Of a stretch of DNA of 64,000 nucleotides, positions 25,787-36,074 are shown piece by piece. The notes beneath the pieces are model-generated. The model was not told where the DNA came from. It made no database searches and saw only the letters and a program-made list of their open reading frames with translations. The position numbers were made by a program, and so were the translations under genes. Every line of letters starts with the position of its first letter. Position 1 is the stretch's first letter. Location: assembly GCF_032118995.1 (NCBI RefSeq), contig NC_092663.1, positions 1 through 64,000 of the forward strand. The letters run 5' to 3'. The DNA comes from Asterias amurensis (Eukaryota; Echinodermata; Asteroidea; Forcipulatida; Asteriidae).

Positions 25787-25810
25787 TTAGGGGGTTAGGG
25801 GGTTAGGGTT
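25787..25810 (+). repeat. Interstitial telomere-like TTAGGGGG repeats
   Basis: Two TTAGGGGG units and one TTAGGG sit at the end of a minisatellite unit. The 8-mer is the same variant as the 9861-9947 block at the telomere base, but here the G-rich strand is +, the reverse of the terminal orientation. GGGTTAGGGTTAGG also occurs at 25664-25677. Confidence 0.9.
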
Positions 25811-26065
25811 AAGCTCTTTGTCTGGAATATGGATCCCATAAATGAATCAGAGAGGCACTGAAGCAGCACACAGTGATCTCCTTCATACTTGATGGTGTGG
25901 ATAGCAAAGGGTGTGTGTGTGGGGGGGGGGGGGTGAGGGTTAGGCTCTTTGTTTGGTATGGAAGTTCTCTAAATGAATCAGAGAGGCCATGGAGCAGCAG
26001 ACAGTGATCACCTTCATACTTGGTGGTATGGATAGCAAAGGGTGTGGGGGGGGGGTTAAGGTTAG

Positions 26066-26347
26066 CAGGGGTCGAAATTGCCACTAGCCCGCTAGCCCGG
26101 GACTACCAGATTTACAGCCGGGCTACTGATTTTTCCAGTTTGATAGCCCGACGGGCTAGTGGAAAAACAAAGCAAAAATCATCATTACAAATAACAAAGA
26201 ACTGTGCTATGGTGTATTGTAAAGTTTGAACCGTGACGTGAGACATAATGTGTCTTTCGGGCTACCAAAATCTCATCAGGGCTACTAAAAATTATTGGTT
26301 ACTAGCCCTGCTGACTACCATGACAATACACTTAATTTTGACCCCTG
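26066..26347 (+). mobile_element. MITE family B (CAGGGG...CCCCTG), 282 bp
   Basis: Terminal repeats CAGGGGTCGAAATT and AATTTTGACCCCTG bound the element. GGTTAG is present on both sides (26060-26065 and 26348-26353) as the apparent target duplication. The left third is dense in GCTAGCCCG-type self-complementary words. The 44689-44971 copy is nearly identical along its whole length. CAGGG ends are typical of hAT elements, but those usually make 8-bp duplications, so the superfamily is uncertain. Confidence 0.92.
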
Positions 26348-27506
26348 GGTTAGGCTCTTTGTCTGGAACATGGAAGTTCCTAATGGAAGTTCCTAAATGA
26401 ATCAGAGATGCAATGAAGAAGTCAACAGTGATCAACTTCATACTTGTGGTGTGAATAGCAAAGGGTGGAGGGGGTGGGGGAGGGGTAGGGTTAGGCTCTT
26501 TGTCTGGAATATGGATTCCCTAAATGAATCAGAGAGGCAATGAAGAAGTCAACAGTGATCAACTTCATACTTGTGGTGTGAATAGCAAAGGGTGGAGGGG
26601 GTGGGGGAGGGGTAGGGTAAGGCTCTTTGTCTGGAATATGGATTCCCTAAATGAATCAGAGAGGCAATGAAGAAGTCAACAGTGATCAACTTCATACTTG
26701 TGGTGTGAATAGCAAAGGGTGGAGGGGGTGGGGGAGGGGTAGGGTTAGGCTCTTTGTCTGGAATATGGATTCCCTAAATGAATCAGAGAGGCAATGAAGA
26801 AGTCAACAGTGATCAACTTCATACTTGTGGTGTGAATAGCAAAGGGTGGAGGGTGTGGGGGAGGGGTAGGGTAAGGCTCTTTGTCTGGAATATGGATTCC
26901 CTAAATGAATCAGAGAGGCAATGAAGAAGTCAACAGTGATCAACTTCATACTTGTGGTGTGAATAGCAAAGGGTGGAGGGGGTGGGGGAGGGGTAGGGTT
27001 AGGCTCTTTGTCTGGGTGGATTCCATAAATGAATCAGAGAGGCAATGAAGAAGTCAACAGTGATCAACTTCATACTTGTGGTGTTATAGCAAAGGGTGGA
27101 GGGGGTGGGGGAGGGGGAGGGGTAGGGTAAGGCTCTTTGTCTGGAATATGGATTCCCTAAATGAATCAGAGAGGCAATGAAGAAGTCAACAGTGATCAAC
27201 TTCATACTTGTGGTGTGAATAGCAAAGTGTGGAGGGGGTGGGGGAGGTGTAGGGTAAGGCTCTTTGTCTGGGTGGATTCCATAAATGAGTCAACGAGGCA
27301 ATAAAGAAGTCCACAGTTTGTCAAATATTGGTAAACCAGGGTGTTTCAACCATAAGGATTGTAGCTAGACTCTTTCATTAATTTGTTTATTGAATTGTTG
27401 TTGATGTTAGCAGGGATTCTGGCATGTGTATGTGTGTGTACTCCAGCTTATCACAACTAGCCATTCTACACTATACACAGCTAGTGAAGAAATTAAATGC
27501 TGGTGT

Positions 27507-27727
27507 TCATAAGCGCAGAATAATTTTGCGGTAAGCAGAGCCAAGATTTTGAGCCATAGAGTGATGTTTTCCGGTCTTAAGTTCCTCCACTTCTTTGATC
27601 AGCCTCTTCACAATCAGCTTTAAATTGTTCCTTTCTACATGCTCATATTTTCGTTTGTGCCAATTATTTATAAAAGATTTAAAGTGAAGACAATTATTTG
27701 TTTCCTTTTTCTTTTGGTTTCTACAGA
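27507..27727 (-). CDS. Possible 3' terminal exon, coiled-coil-like
   Basis: One minus-strand frame stays open for about 70 codons, from just after a TAG near 27728 to a TGA at 27507-27509. The peptide is charged and helix-like, including HKRKYEHVERNNLKLIVKRL and then IKEVEELKTGKHHSMAQNLG, with leucine/isoleucine spacing resembling heptads. It has no early ATG, so it would be an internal or last exon. A possible acceptor (GTCTGTAG) precedes it. I do not recognise the family. Length alone is compatible with chance; composition is the main support. Confidence 0.3.
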
Positions 27728-27905
27728 CAAACAGCTACAGAATAACTTACTGGCATCTGGCCAATGAAAATGAAAGCCAAACATGAAACCAGCTCCCTCA
27801 AGAGTTCGGCATGCACGATCCAACTCCTTTTTTGAATTTGTCATCCATAGGTGTTTATGCGCATGTGCACGTCTCATTTGCATATTTCATAGGAAGGGCC
27901 TATTC

Positions 27906-28100
27906 GTCATCAAAGTTAAAAAACCCAATAACGATAGAAAAAACACCCTTGTTGCAAAACTTTTTTCAAAAACTACCTTTAAACCTTCAAACCTATGTTA
28001 CTTCACAAGGAGATGTTTCTCACAATTTGCTTATACTATCAACAGCTCTCTACTGCTCGTGACCAAAACTATACAGTTTTTGGGCTAACAATTCAGTGCC
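27906..28100 (-). mobile_element. MITE family A remnant
   Basis: Diverged interior of family A: GTCATCAAAGTT, AAAAAACACCCTTGTTGCA, TTCACAAGGAGATGTTTCTCACAAT and TATCAACAGCTCTCTACTG occur in family order. Both terminal repeats are lost or unrecognisable. Confidence 0.65.
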
Positions 28101-28529
28101 TCTATAAAGACCATTTTAAAATACATGTATGTACTTAGTACTTACCACAGAACAACAGCAAGATGATTTACAAATCATTGTCAGAAACATTTGTATCAGA
28201 GTTTCTGTCAAAGCATGGTCTACAAGAGAACAAAACGTACACATAATCAGTTAAAACAAGTGTTCATGATCAAACACACTTGAATCACATCAGGGCCTAA
28301 ATTATAATAAATAAATAGTAATATTAATACTTGGTTCTTATACAGGGATGTATCAAAGTAAGAGACATATTCCTTTACAGTATCATGTAATGGTTTCAAT
28401 GTGCTGTGGTGCAATATGCTGCGGATCAGACCAGGAAAATATGGGCAAAACGATTCTCTACATATGATAAGTGTGCTGATTTTCATACATTACACAACAA
28501 ACATGACCTACATCTTTACATCCAATCCG

Positions 28530-28835
28530 AAGGACGGAGCAATAATGGTTAGGACACTTAACCATCGCTTTGACTTTCTGATTGAACGTAAAGCTGTAGG
28601 TCCCGTGTGTTGTAAACAGCATGTAAAAAAAGTGCAGTTCATATCGAAAAGCGAACAGGTTACTGCGCCCCAGTATTCCTGGTTTAATTGGCTGCATAAT
28701 GCGCCATAGCACCTTGTAAAACAATTTCCAAAAATAGGTCTCATAAATGTAAGCTCCACTGTACCTGGCAGGTAAAATAATGCGCACTTTGATATGCCCC
28801 TTAGGGGTGTGATAAAGCGCATTGTAAATGTACAT
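28530..28835 (+). mobile_element. SINE body/tail fragment
   Basis: CACTTAACCATCGCTTTGACTTTCTG is followed by GTAAAGCTGTAGGTCCCGTGTG, TTGGCTGCATAATGCGCC, and the ending GTGATAAAGCGCATTGTAAA. From recall these match the conserved tail of Leu-tRNA-derived SINEs widespread in deuterostomes. The tRNA head expected upstream is not visible. The 102-137 codon open frames across this stretch on both strands are accidental. Confidence 0.55.
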
Positions 28836-28867
28836 GTAAAACCAAGTATTATTAAAAATGCTTAATG

Positions 28868-28960
28868 TCACAAAATGTCACCACTCAGAGTCGAACCCAT
28901 ACTCTGATGATCAGAAACACCAGAGCTTGAATTTGGTGTTCTCATCAGCTCGGCCATGAC
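28868..28960 (-). mobile_element. Leu-tRNA-like SINE head
   Basis: On the minus strand it reads CATGGCCGAGCTGATGAGA, an anticodon region AATTCAAGCTC, CTGGTGTTTCTGATCATCAG and the B-box GGGTTCGACTCTG. The same layout occurs at 10279 and 44147. It sits convergent to the SINE body at 28530-28835, so the two are separate insertions. Confidence 0.65.
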
Positions 28961-28989
28961 TGCCGCATCAAATGGCTCCACCAAAACAT

Positions 28990-29160
28990 AGTGTTAGCCA
29001 GAGGGGTGTCTGGGTGTCTTTTGGACACCCTGTTTTTAAGTTGGACACCCTGTTTCATCTGTCATTTACATGTAAACTTATTGTAAGTGAACAATTTGGA
29101 CACCCAGTTTTAAAATTTCCAGCAAATTTGGACACCCTTTTACCAAATTCTGGCTAAAAC
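28990..29160. mobile_element. Short TIR element with GGACACCC repeats
   Basis: Outer inverted repeats GTTAGCCAGA (28993-29002) and TCTGGCTAAAAC (about 29149-29160) enclose 170 bp. The interior repeats TGGACACCC five times in direct or inverted form. It looks like a small MITE. I see no target duplication, so confidence is moderate. Confidence 0.5.
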
Positions 29161-29950
29161 CTTGCACCAAAATATTGCATTAACAGCCCACCAAGGTGGG
29201 CTACCTTAGAAAGATATAAATATTAATTAAACTGTATAAAATGTAAGGTCTCTTTCTTCTTCATCCGTTTTTCCCCCTCAAAAATGTATGTTTATGAGTG
29301 TATGTTGAATGCTGAACTTGCATTTCTAGCCACAGATATGAATTGTGAAGGGATTAATGAATATGAAAGAATGTATAAAATATAAATCACTTAAGTAATC
29401 AAAGTGCCATTTTTCAGAAAGTCAATGTTGACCCTGATAAGATATTTCTTGAAGAATTGATCTGTGTTTTGACGCCCAACGTAAGGAAATCCCAGTTGCA
29501 AGAAGTGCAGGGCAAAATGTTTGTCACTCTAAGGCTTGAGATTTAAAGAAATGGTAGCTAGCAAAAAGAACCTATTTTGGTAGTCATGGTAGAACACATG
29601 GTACTTACATGGCACATGGTGCAAATGGAAGTATAGGCCAAATACTACTCCATCAGGTTATTATTCACCTTTTACTACTAAAATGGCCAGCCCAGCACTA
29701 CCACAGTCACCTCTGTCCTAACTCTATGCATCCACTGACCATGCTGCTCAGAGTAGCAGAACTTCATGCATTGTCAGTGCTTACTTACAAAGGTCTTACA
29801 AAATGCTTTCAAAGGAATTTCATGGCAACAAAGGCTCCATTAAAAAAAGGAAGTGAGTATGCAAGAGCATAACAAAGAAAGTGTTTAATGTTGATAATGA
29901 CCAGCCGGAACTCTGTTTATAACCGATTATTTTTGGTTACTATACACTAG
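29161..29950. other. No gene seen
   Basis: AT-rich single-copy DNA with one 87-codon open frame (29609-29872, +) that shows no recognisable domain. Confidence 0.5.
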
Positions 29951-30049
29951 TCTTGGTGCAAGACAGTTCTTGTTGCGGGCAATGCAGGCGCTGTTGGTGA
30001 GTTGGTCGCGCTGTGTTAAAGAAAAACAAGGAATGTCTTGCACCAAGAA
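29951..30049. mobile_element. Short foldback element, about 99 bp
   Basis: Left arm TCTTGGTGCAAGACAGTTCT and right arm AGGAATGTCTTGCACCAAGA are inverted repeats, 24 bp long with two or three mismatches. They surround a GC-richer loop with GCGGGCAATGCAGGCGC. This is a foldback or MITE-type structure; no target duplication is seen. Confidence 0.6.
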
Positions 30050-30231
30050 TGCATCCAAAAAGTGTCCGAGTCATAAAAATTAAACAAACGCACGGAGCTC
30101 AAGGTCGTCAGAAAACAGATACATTTTTACAGAGTTTCTTAATGTATTATGCCTTTGAACCAAAAAGGCATAAATGAATGGGAATAAAAGAGCATTCACT
30201 CGTTCTTAAATTTGTGTTTAAAACTATGCAG

Positions 30232-30295
30232 GGTCGTGGCCATGATTAAAGGCCCTCGCCTTTTGCTCGAGCCTTTACCGAATGGCCAAGACCCT
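30232..30295. other. Nested hairpin
   Basis: GGGTCGTGGCCAT pairs with ATGGCCAAGACCC (12 of 13). Inside lies a second inverted pair, AAAGGC and GCCTTT. The 64-bp structure is isolated and could be a foldback remnant or a transcribed hairpin. Confidence 0.55.
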
Positions 30296-30573
30296 TCCAG
30301 TTTCACACTGCTGTTCATGACTACCATTTCGTTCCATTCATTAGACCTTGTCTATTGGATTAAAAAAAATTAAACTTACCTTTATAGCTACTGGCCAGAA
30401 TGAGTAATGCCGGGAGTGCATTAAGTTACTTCATTGTATGGTGAAGATCTTATTGAATCTAAAACAGATCAATGGTCAAAGAATAGAAATTAAGGATAAA
30501 TTATAAATTATTATGTCAATTGCATCAAATAATGTCACTACCCTCCAGCAGGACCCCACCAACCTCCAGAAAT

Positions 30574-30608
30574 TGTTATTATTAATATTATTATTATTAT
30601 TATTATTT
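30574..30608. repeat. (ATT)n microsatellite
   Basis: About eleven ATT trinucleotides with one AAT interruption. Confidence 0.9.
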
Positions 30609-30817
30609 TGGACAATCTGTCGTTTTGTGCGCACAGTCTTGTTAACTCCCGGGAGAAAGGTTTACGATATCGCAACTCACCATTCACACTAATCTCTCTC
30701 ATAGTACAAACATTGGTTTAACATCTATGATTATGAATTGCACAAATCAAGAAATTGTGATTCAGTAACTAGACGACAATATTTGTTCTCTAGTCATTGT
30801 GAAAACAGCGGTTAGCT

Positions 30818-30882
30818 GGGGGATTCGAACCCACAATATTGTGATGTAAGTCCTGCAGTCTAACCACCTGACCACGGTGACA
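30818..30882 (-). mobile_element. tRNA-like SINE head
   Basis: Minus strand: CACCGTGGTCAGGTGGTTAG (A-box), then a GACTGCAGGACTTACATCAC anticodon-arm region and GTGGGTTCGAATCCCCC (B-box). The anticodon stem and acceptor ends do not pair well. A diverged relative lies at 57699-57765 on the same strand. Confidence 0.6.
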
Positions 30883-31039
30883 CTACATTAATATGTACTT
30901 TAACTATACTAACTAGTCTGGATTTATAGTTATAGCCCTATTTAGTATTATTAAAAGGAAAGTACACGTTTCGTTTGGTTATTAATACTCAAAATAAAAA
31001 TTAACTTAAAAACTGGCTTGACGATCATTGGACTTGGAT

Positions 31040-31152
31040 GGCTGATGGAAGTATAAAATAATGTAGGAAACGACTCCCTCTATGGTTTATATGCGATACA
31101 CCTAGTAGTAAGAAGACTGGTCTTTAACAAAATAACAATTACCAAACGTAAA
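31040..31152 (+). mobile_element. MITE family A internal-deletion derivative
   Basis: GATGGAAGTATAAAATAATGTAGGAAACGACTCCCTCT is joined directly to GATACACC...CTGGTCTTTAACAAAATAACAATTACCA. These are two family A blocks that lie about 200 bp apart in full copies. It ends without a clear terminal repeat. Confidence 0.6.
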
Positions 31153-31460
31153 CAATGCTTTTCAGTACACTACGTACATACAAACGTGTACATTAGGCTT
31201 AGCTTACTACCTAGATGCGTAGACCAGCTATCCGAAGAAAACGATTTAAAAGTAGCTTCTCTCGAGCGGACGGCGGAATGAACCAGATAAATGTACTCTA
31301 ACAGCCCTTAGCTTGACTTGAGTGCTTTAGTTGCTTCATAAATAATACTTTACACAGATATTAACAGTCAAAATTGTCCACTTACTCATTTTATAATTCC
31401 CGCGATGATGTTCACCATCTTGAATTGATCGCGGAATGCAACACTAAACATAACTAGTCT

Positions 31461-31472
31461 ACAGAGGGCGCT
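31461..31472 (+). promoter_or_regulatory. CTCF-like motif
   Basis: ACAGAGGGCGCT matches the core of the bilaterian CTCF consensus. It is preserved at the equivalent place in copy 2 (50282-50293). Similar words lie at 33894-33908 (minus) and about 47955-47965 (minus). Motif match only; occupancy is unknown. Confidence 0.3.
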
Positions 31473-31654
31473 AGGGTTGTTCTTAGATGAAATTAATTTT
31501 CTTTGGCCCTGTTATAACAAAATATACTACCAGACTAAAGTTACCAGCATAATACCATGTCATGTTCAGCTTGCGAGTGGTATCCAGCTCGTTTCTGCTT
31601 AACATACAATTCTTTGAAATAATGGGCCCTGGATGCCATGCCACCTAGGCCCCC

Positions 31655-31830
31655 GGGGGGGGGGGGGGTGGGGGATGGGGGGGATGGGGGGGATGGGGGA
31701 TGGGGGGGGGGGATGGGGGATGGGGGGGGATGGGGGATGGGGGGGGATGGGGGGGGATGGGGGATGGGGGGGGGATGGGGGATGGGGGGGATGGGGGGGG
31801 GGGATGGGGGATGGGGGATGATGGGAGGGG
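31655..31830 (+). repeat. (GGGGGGAT)n G-rich satellite
   Basis: About 175 bp of G runs (4-12) separated by AT, with units of 7 to 11 bases. It is strongly G-quadruplex-prone on + and a polypyrimidine tract on the other strand. Gly-rich (+) and Pro-rich (-) open frames here are repeat artefacts. Confidence 0.95.
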
Positions 31831-32473
31831 CAAACCCGGGATTGTTGAGGTCCTGGGGAGAATGGTGGAAATTGCACTCTGTGTCCTATTAAACTAATTT
31901 TGACCATTTAAAATATTGCCTTGACGGGAACAGCCCTTGACTAATATTATAGTGGTTATAATGTTTACAAGTTGGCAATATCTTAAAAGAAGTATTCAAA
32001 GTGTACAGAGGTAACACAACTTCTCAGACTGAGTGCACATTGCTTAAGAGTTTTGGCAATATCTCAACTTCTCAGATTGTGTACTACTATGGGACTCTCT
32101 TCTCTCAGGAATTTTTGCAATAATATCTCAAAAGAAGTATAAGAAGCGTTACCGCAATATCTCTAACTGTGTCTTGATCTAGGGATAATTATTCTTATAG
32201 TTTTGGCAATAAAGTAGTGCAGCTAAGCTTGAGTGCAGTGGCTTTGGGTTAAAGTAAAATGTGTTTTAAGACATTTTTCACTAGTGGCAAAGAAAAAGCA
32301 ATTTCTTTTACAGGGGTATTTTATTATTTTAAAATCTTAATTACCACAAAGTTGTTTCTTGTTTCACATGACCAAGGTATTTATTTCACACTAAGCCATA
32401 AACATAAATGTGGCAAAATAAAATGAACATTTTGAAAATACTATACACATAACGGGCAAAAAACACTTAAAAG

Positions 32474-32846
32474 TTAAAGACAGTGGACATTATTGATAAC
32501 TAGTTTTCACAGTTGATGTATCTCAACATATATGCATAAAATAACTAACCTGTAAAAATTTGAGCTCGATCGGTGTCAAAGTAGAGAGATAATAATGAAA
32601 GAAAAACCACCGTCACACAAAGTTGTGTGCTTTCGATGCTTGATTTCGAGACCTCAAATTCTAAATCCGAGGTCTTGAAATCAAATTCGTGGAAAATTAC
32701 TTCTTTCTTCAAAACTATGGCACTTCAGAGGGAGCCATTTCTCACAATGTTTTATACCATCAACTTCTCCCAATTACTCATTACCAAGTAACATTTTATG
32801 CTAATAATTATTCTGAGTAATTACCAGGAGTGTCCACTGCCTCCAA
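32474..32846 (-). mobile_element. MITE family A copy, with empty site in copy 2
   Basis: TTAA (32474-32477) then AGACAGTGGACATTATTGA; the right end is GTGTCCACTGCCT followed by CCAA. The matching place in duplication copy 2 (about 51630) reads straight through without the element. That shows it inserted after the duplication, or was cleanly lost from copy 2. The right-hand CCAA is probably a mutated TTAA. Confidence 0.9.
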
Positions 32847-33059
32847 GTGATTGATAGTTATGGTAATAGGCATTAATAGGGCTAACTGAAATTAATTAGG
32901 TTAGAAGACAATACCAGTATGAAAACAAGGGGTTGCATAGATTGGTTTTGACCTCATCGCAAATACTTGGTACGCAGGCATAGCGATCAAGTTTGATTGC
33001 GAGCTGGATCAGCATGCACCTTGTTCAACAGCGAGGGCTTCCCAAAAGAATTTGCGAAA

Positions 33060-33959
33060 AAGGTCTTTGATGACATTAGTTAACAACAGGGTGGACCACG
33101 TGAAGGTTGTCATCTTCCACCCCACAACAGTTAAAGGGATCATAATACATCAAAGTGTGTAACCATTACAACGATTGCTTCATTGGAAATGTTACCCCCC
33201 TTTGATACCTAGCCTACGGAGTAAAAAACCAGAGATAACAAATACTCTGGAAAACCCCACTTAAACTTATCTATAATAACTATGACTTAAGAAATGGTTT
33301 CAATTTTTCAATTAAAGTTGTTGACCAGGATTATGCGGTTAAAGAAAATTGTATATACTGTTTTCTAGCAGTAAAACCAGTTAATTACTTTCCTTTGTCT
33401 AAGATAAGATACATTATATAATTTAAATCAATATCCTATATCGGAAGTCATTATTAATAGTGGCTAGCTCCCTTTGTCTGCAGAGTGAAGAAACACTCTT
33501 GTGAGAAAGTACTCTTGAAAACCCTGATATTAGCATCAAATAGCTACTACATGGGCATTATCAAACTTGTCAACAATTTTGTAATTATAAAAACCTTGTT
33601 TACAAGTACTCTCAACTATAACACTGTTGCGAATGGTATATCACAATACCAATCTTAGTGTGGCATTTTTGCCACAAAATTAACACAAGATAATAAAACC
33701 AATGTCATGTCCTTTGTATTAAAAAAATACCATAATTAACGAGCAATCTCAAATATTGAAAGGTATAAAGATTATGGATACTGAGTGTGACATTAATGCA
33801 ACATAATTAACAGTAGATAATATAAATGTTGTCACCTTTGTTATAACCATTGTAATTAACTAATATAGCAACTTGTACTCGGTACCCGGCGAACAGCGCC
33901 CTCTATTGAGCAAAAACTCCACATCATGCACAAATTTATGATAAATAGCACTGCCTAGC
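33060..33959. other. Copy-1-specific AT-rich stretch
   Basis: No gene seen. This interval has no counterpart that I can find in duplication copy 2. Confidence 0.5.
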
Positions 33960-34235
33960 TCATAACAATGAACATTATAATTAATTAGCATAACAATGAG
34001 GATTCAAACACCCTCAAGGAACACAGTACAATGTCAAAACCATTGTAGTTAATTAACATATTTATGAGGACTCCATAAACCTACAATGCCATGCCCATTA
34101 TAATTAATAAGTTTACTCGAATACCCTCAATAAACATACAATGTCATGACCATTGTAATTTATTAGCATAATAATGAGGACTAAAACATCCTCAAGGAAC
34201 ACAGTACAATGTCATGACCATAATTTAAAACCTCA
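33960..34235. repeat. 55-68 bp tandem repeat, about 4-5 units
   Basis: CATTNTAATTAATTAGCAT-like words recur at 33973, 34041, 34096, 34151 and about 34217. They are followed by GAGGACT...CCCTCAA...ACAATGTCATG. Long and short forms differ by omission of a CAAGGAACACAG block. Confidence 0.8.
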
Positions 34236-34526
34236 ATAACAGTTATTGTGAGTCACAATATTTATGTCCTTAAATAATAATACAAAAAAAAACATGGTGG
34301 CCACCATTAGGGGGGTACCCCCAGAACACTTATAATATTGTTGGGATGAATAACGGAAAGACAGAGTGACACTTAATAAAAGGTACCATTCATATTTAAT
34401 ACATCAATCAAATTCAGTAAAAGTAAAACTAAATTTTATTAGTTTGTAATGTAAAACCACTCATATACACTACATGACAAGCTTGTTGTCTTTATATTTC
34501 TGATGAGTTTACCCTATTGTTTCATA

Positions 34527-34737
34527 TTTGTAATGAGCAATTGCATTACAAATTTACATAACTTGTTTCATGCTTGTAATGCAGTACTTCATTACGCACT
34601 TGAAACTTTGACATACTTGCAATGAGGTATTTCATTGCAAGGATGTTTTGCATGAGTGTAATGAAATACCTCATTACAAACAAGCAATATAAAAATGTGA
34701 ATACATTAACTTGTAAGGAATTATCTCATTACAAGTT
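34527..34737. repeat. Array of five palindromic units
   Basis: Five successive hairpin-forming units share a stem like CTTGTAATGA/TCATTACAAG with a 5-8 base loop. The units start near 34527, 34575, 34616, 34650 and 34711. Stems vary by compensating changes in places, for example CTTGCAATGA pairing TCATTGCAAG near 34616-34642. Confidence 0.8.
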
Positions 34738-35403
34738 ATTACGTATTCTGTCTACAAAATAAGTTGAACAAGGCAGCTTGAAGCAGGAACTTCATCACAT
34801 CAAGACATCACTACAACTCAACAACTTAAAGACCTTAAATTCCTACAGCCAGCCCAAGCCATTCCTCATCACACCAGTAGACAAAAGTCCGCAGTTCAAG
34901 GCTACCATCACCCTTCCAAACATCGGCCATGCATCTCACAAGCTCCAACGAATCGTCAGCCAAGCTCAACTCAAGACCTTCCCAGAAACAAACAAGATTC
35001 AAACATCACTTCACACAGACGACCAGCATTCCCTCCGAATGCGATGACACAGAGGAGACCTGCTGCATTCATATCCATGAGAATAAAGCACACGGCAGTC
35101 TGGGACACCATGACAAATCAGCCTTGATCAAACACTCACACAAACAAAGGGTCTTTCAGAGCCAACACTCACACAAAAGAGTGTACCCACAAGTCAAATA
35201 TACATATTTATAGTTTCTTCCTATTTCTATTTACCATGCAAAGCTTCAAGCAATACTATAAATATTCAAGTCATTGTTCCACAATAAGAAAACTTTGTTG
35301 TGTAAGTGAGTTCAATCTGCAGATGAATCTGGATGATCATGCTGTAACATCAAGATCCATTGGAAGATTTGTTCAATGTTGTTCATGCTCTTGGAAAGTC
35401 TAC

Positions 35404-36074
35404 TCATTGGTCAAAGTACATCCTTAGTAACAGTCGAAGCTGGTGGATATGACCTTTGATGAGGGCAGTCATCATGAAGAAACAGTCCTCTTTACAAAGA
35501 CGGTGTTGAAGCAACAGTTTCATTGGTGCTGCATAATGTGGCTCAGCATCTTGACGTAACCAGCTCTTAGTTGTTCCACTCTGTTCATCCTGTAATATGG
35601 TATAAAACAAAATTGAAACAAAAAGATTTGTAAGTTCAATTTTTGTGTTTAAGCAAAGTTTATTTTCCGCACGTTAATGGATTTCTCAGATTTATTAGCT
35701 AAAAGAGATCTTACCTTCAAGGATCCTGGTAAGTAGTTGTAGAAATACTTAATGTATATCTCCTCAAGCCATGACGTATCTAACTTTGTGTTGTGATGTC
35801 ACATCTTCATGGTCCATGTTGACAGGATGGCAGAAAAGTAGTCATCACATAACCTGTATGTAAGTAGTAGAGCGACAGGTTGTCTTTAGCCGACGCCATC
35901 TTGAGAACCTCTGATGGCAGCCTTCTACGCCCCGTCCAGCATCAGCATCTTAAGCTCAGTTGTTTCTGGTTGTGTGCTGTGTCATTCAGCTGATGTAAGA
36001 ATGCTACATCAATGGCCATTGGTAGCATTCTTGTATAGACCCCGTCTAGCGGATGACCTCTAGGGGTGCGCCAT
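35404..36074 (-). pseudogene. Decayed 3' end of unknown gene, copy 1
   Basis: Three minus-strand exon-like blocks have good splice signals. The first starts at 36074 after CTTTCAG and encodes GAPLEVI before stops. The second (35853-35715) ends at donor AAG/GTAAGA and contains CDDYFSAILSTWTMKM, an in-frame TGA, then DTSWLEEIYIKYFYNYLPGS. The third (35589-35404) follows ATTACAG, joins in phase 0, and encodes 61 residues beginning DEQSGTTKSWLRQDAEPHYA and ending at TGA. Copy 2 repeats all three blocks with indels. I do not recognise the protein. The in-frame stop and copy differences favour a pseudogene. Confidence 0.5.

Larger units (their letters stand above)
25406..27330 (+). repeat. 127-bp minisatellite, 13 units, G-rich linkers
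   Basis: Units begin with GGCTCTTTGTCTGG at 25407, 25532, 25675, 25812, 25943, 26353, 26494, 26621, 26748, 26875, 27002, 27131 and 27258. Units from 26494 on are spaced at almost exactly 127 bp and are nearly identical. Earlier ones vary (125-143) because their linkers contain GT runs and G tracts of up to about 20. Each unit has GATTCCCTAAATGAATCAGAG, then a G-rich linker ending in TAGGGTTA. One unit is split by a MITE (26066-26347). Open frames across it are repeat-derived and not genes. Confidence 0.95.

Noticed and set aside
25406-27330. Coding tandem-repeat protein
   Set aside because: Unit length varies (125-143 bp) and frames do not persist across units.
28458-28871. Overlapping 102-137 codon frames on both strands
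   Set aside because: They lie across a SINE body, and opposite-strand overlap of that extent is typical of non-coding AT-rich repeats.
31599-31907. Pro-rich (-) and Gly-rich (+) open frames
   Set aside because: They are produced entirely by the G-rich satellite at 31655-31830.
34778-35213. Two overlapping 89-94 codon frames (+)
   Set aside because: The matching part of duplication copy 2 does not keep either frame.
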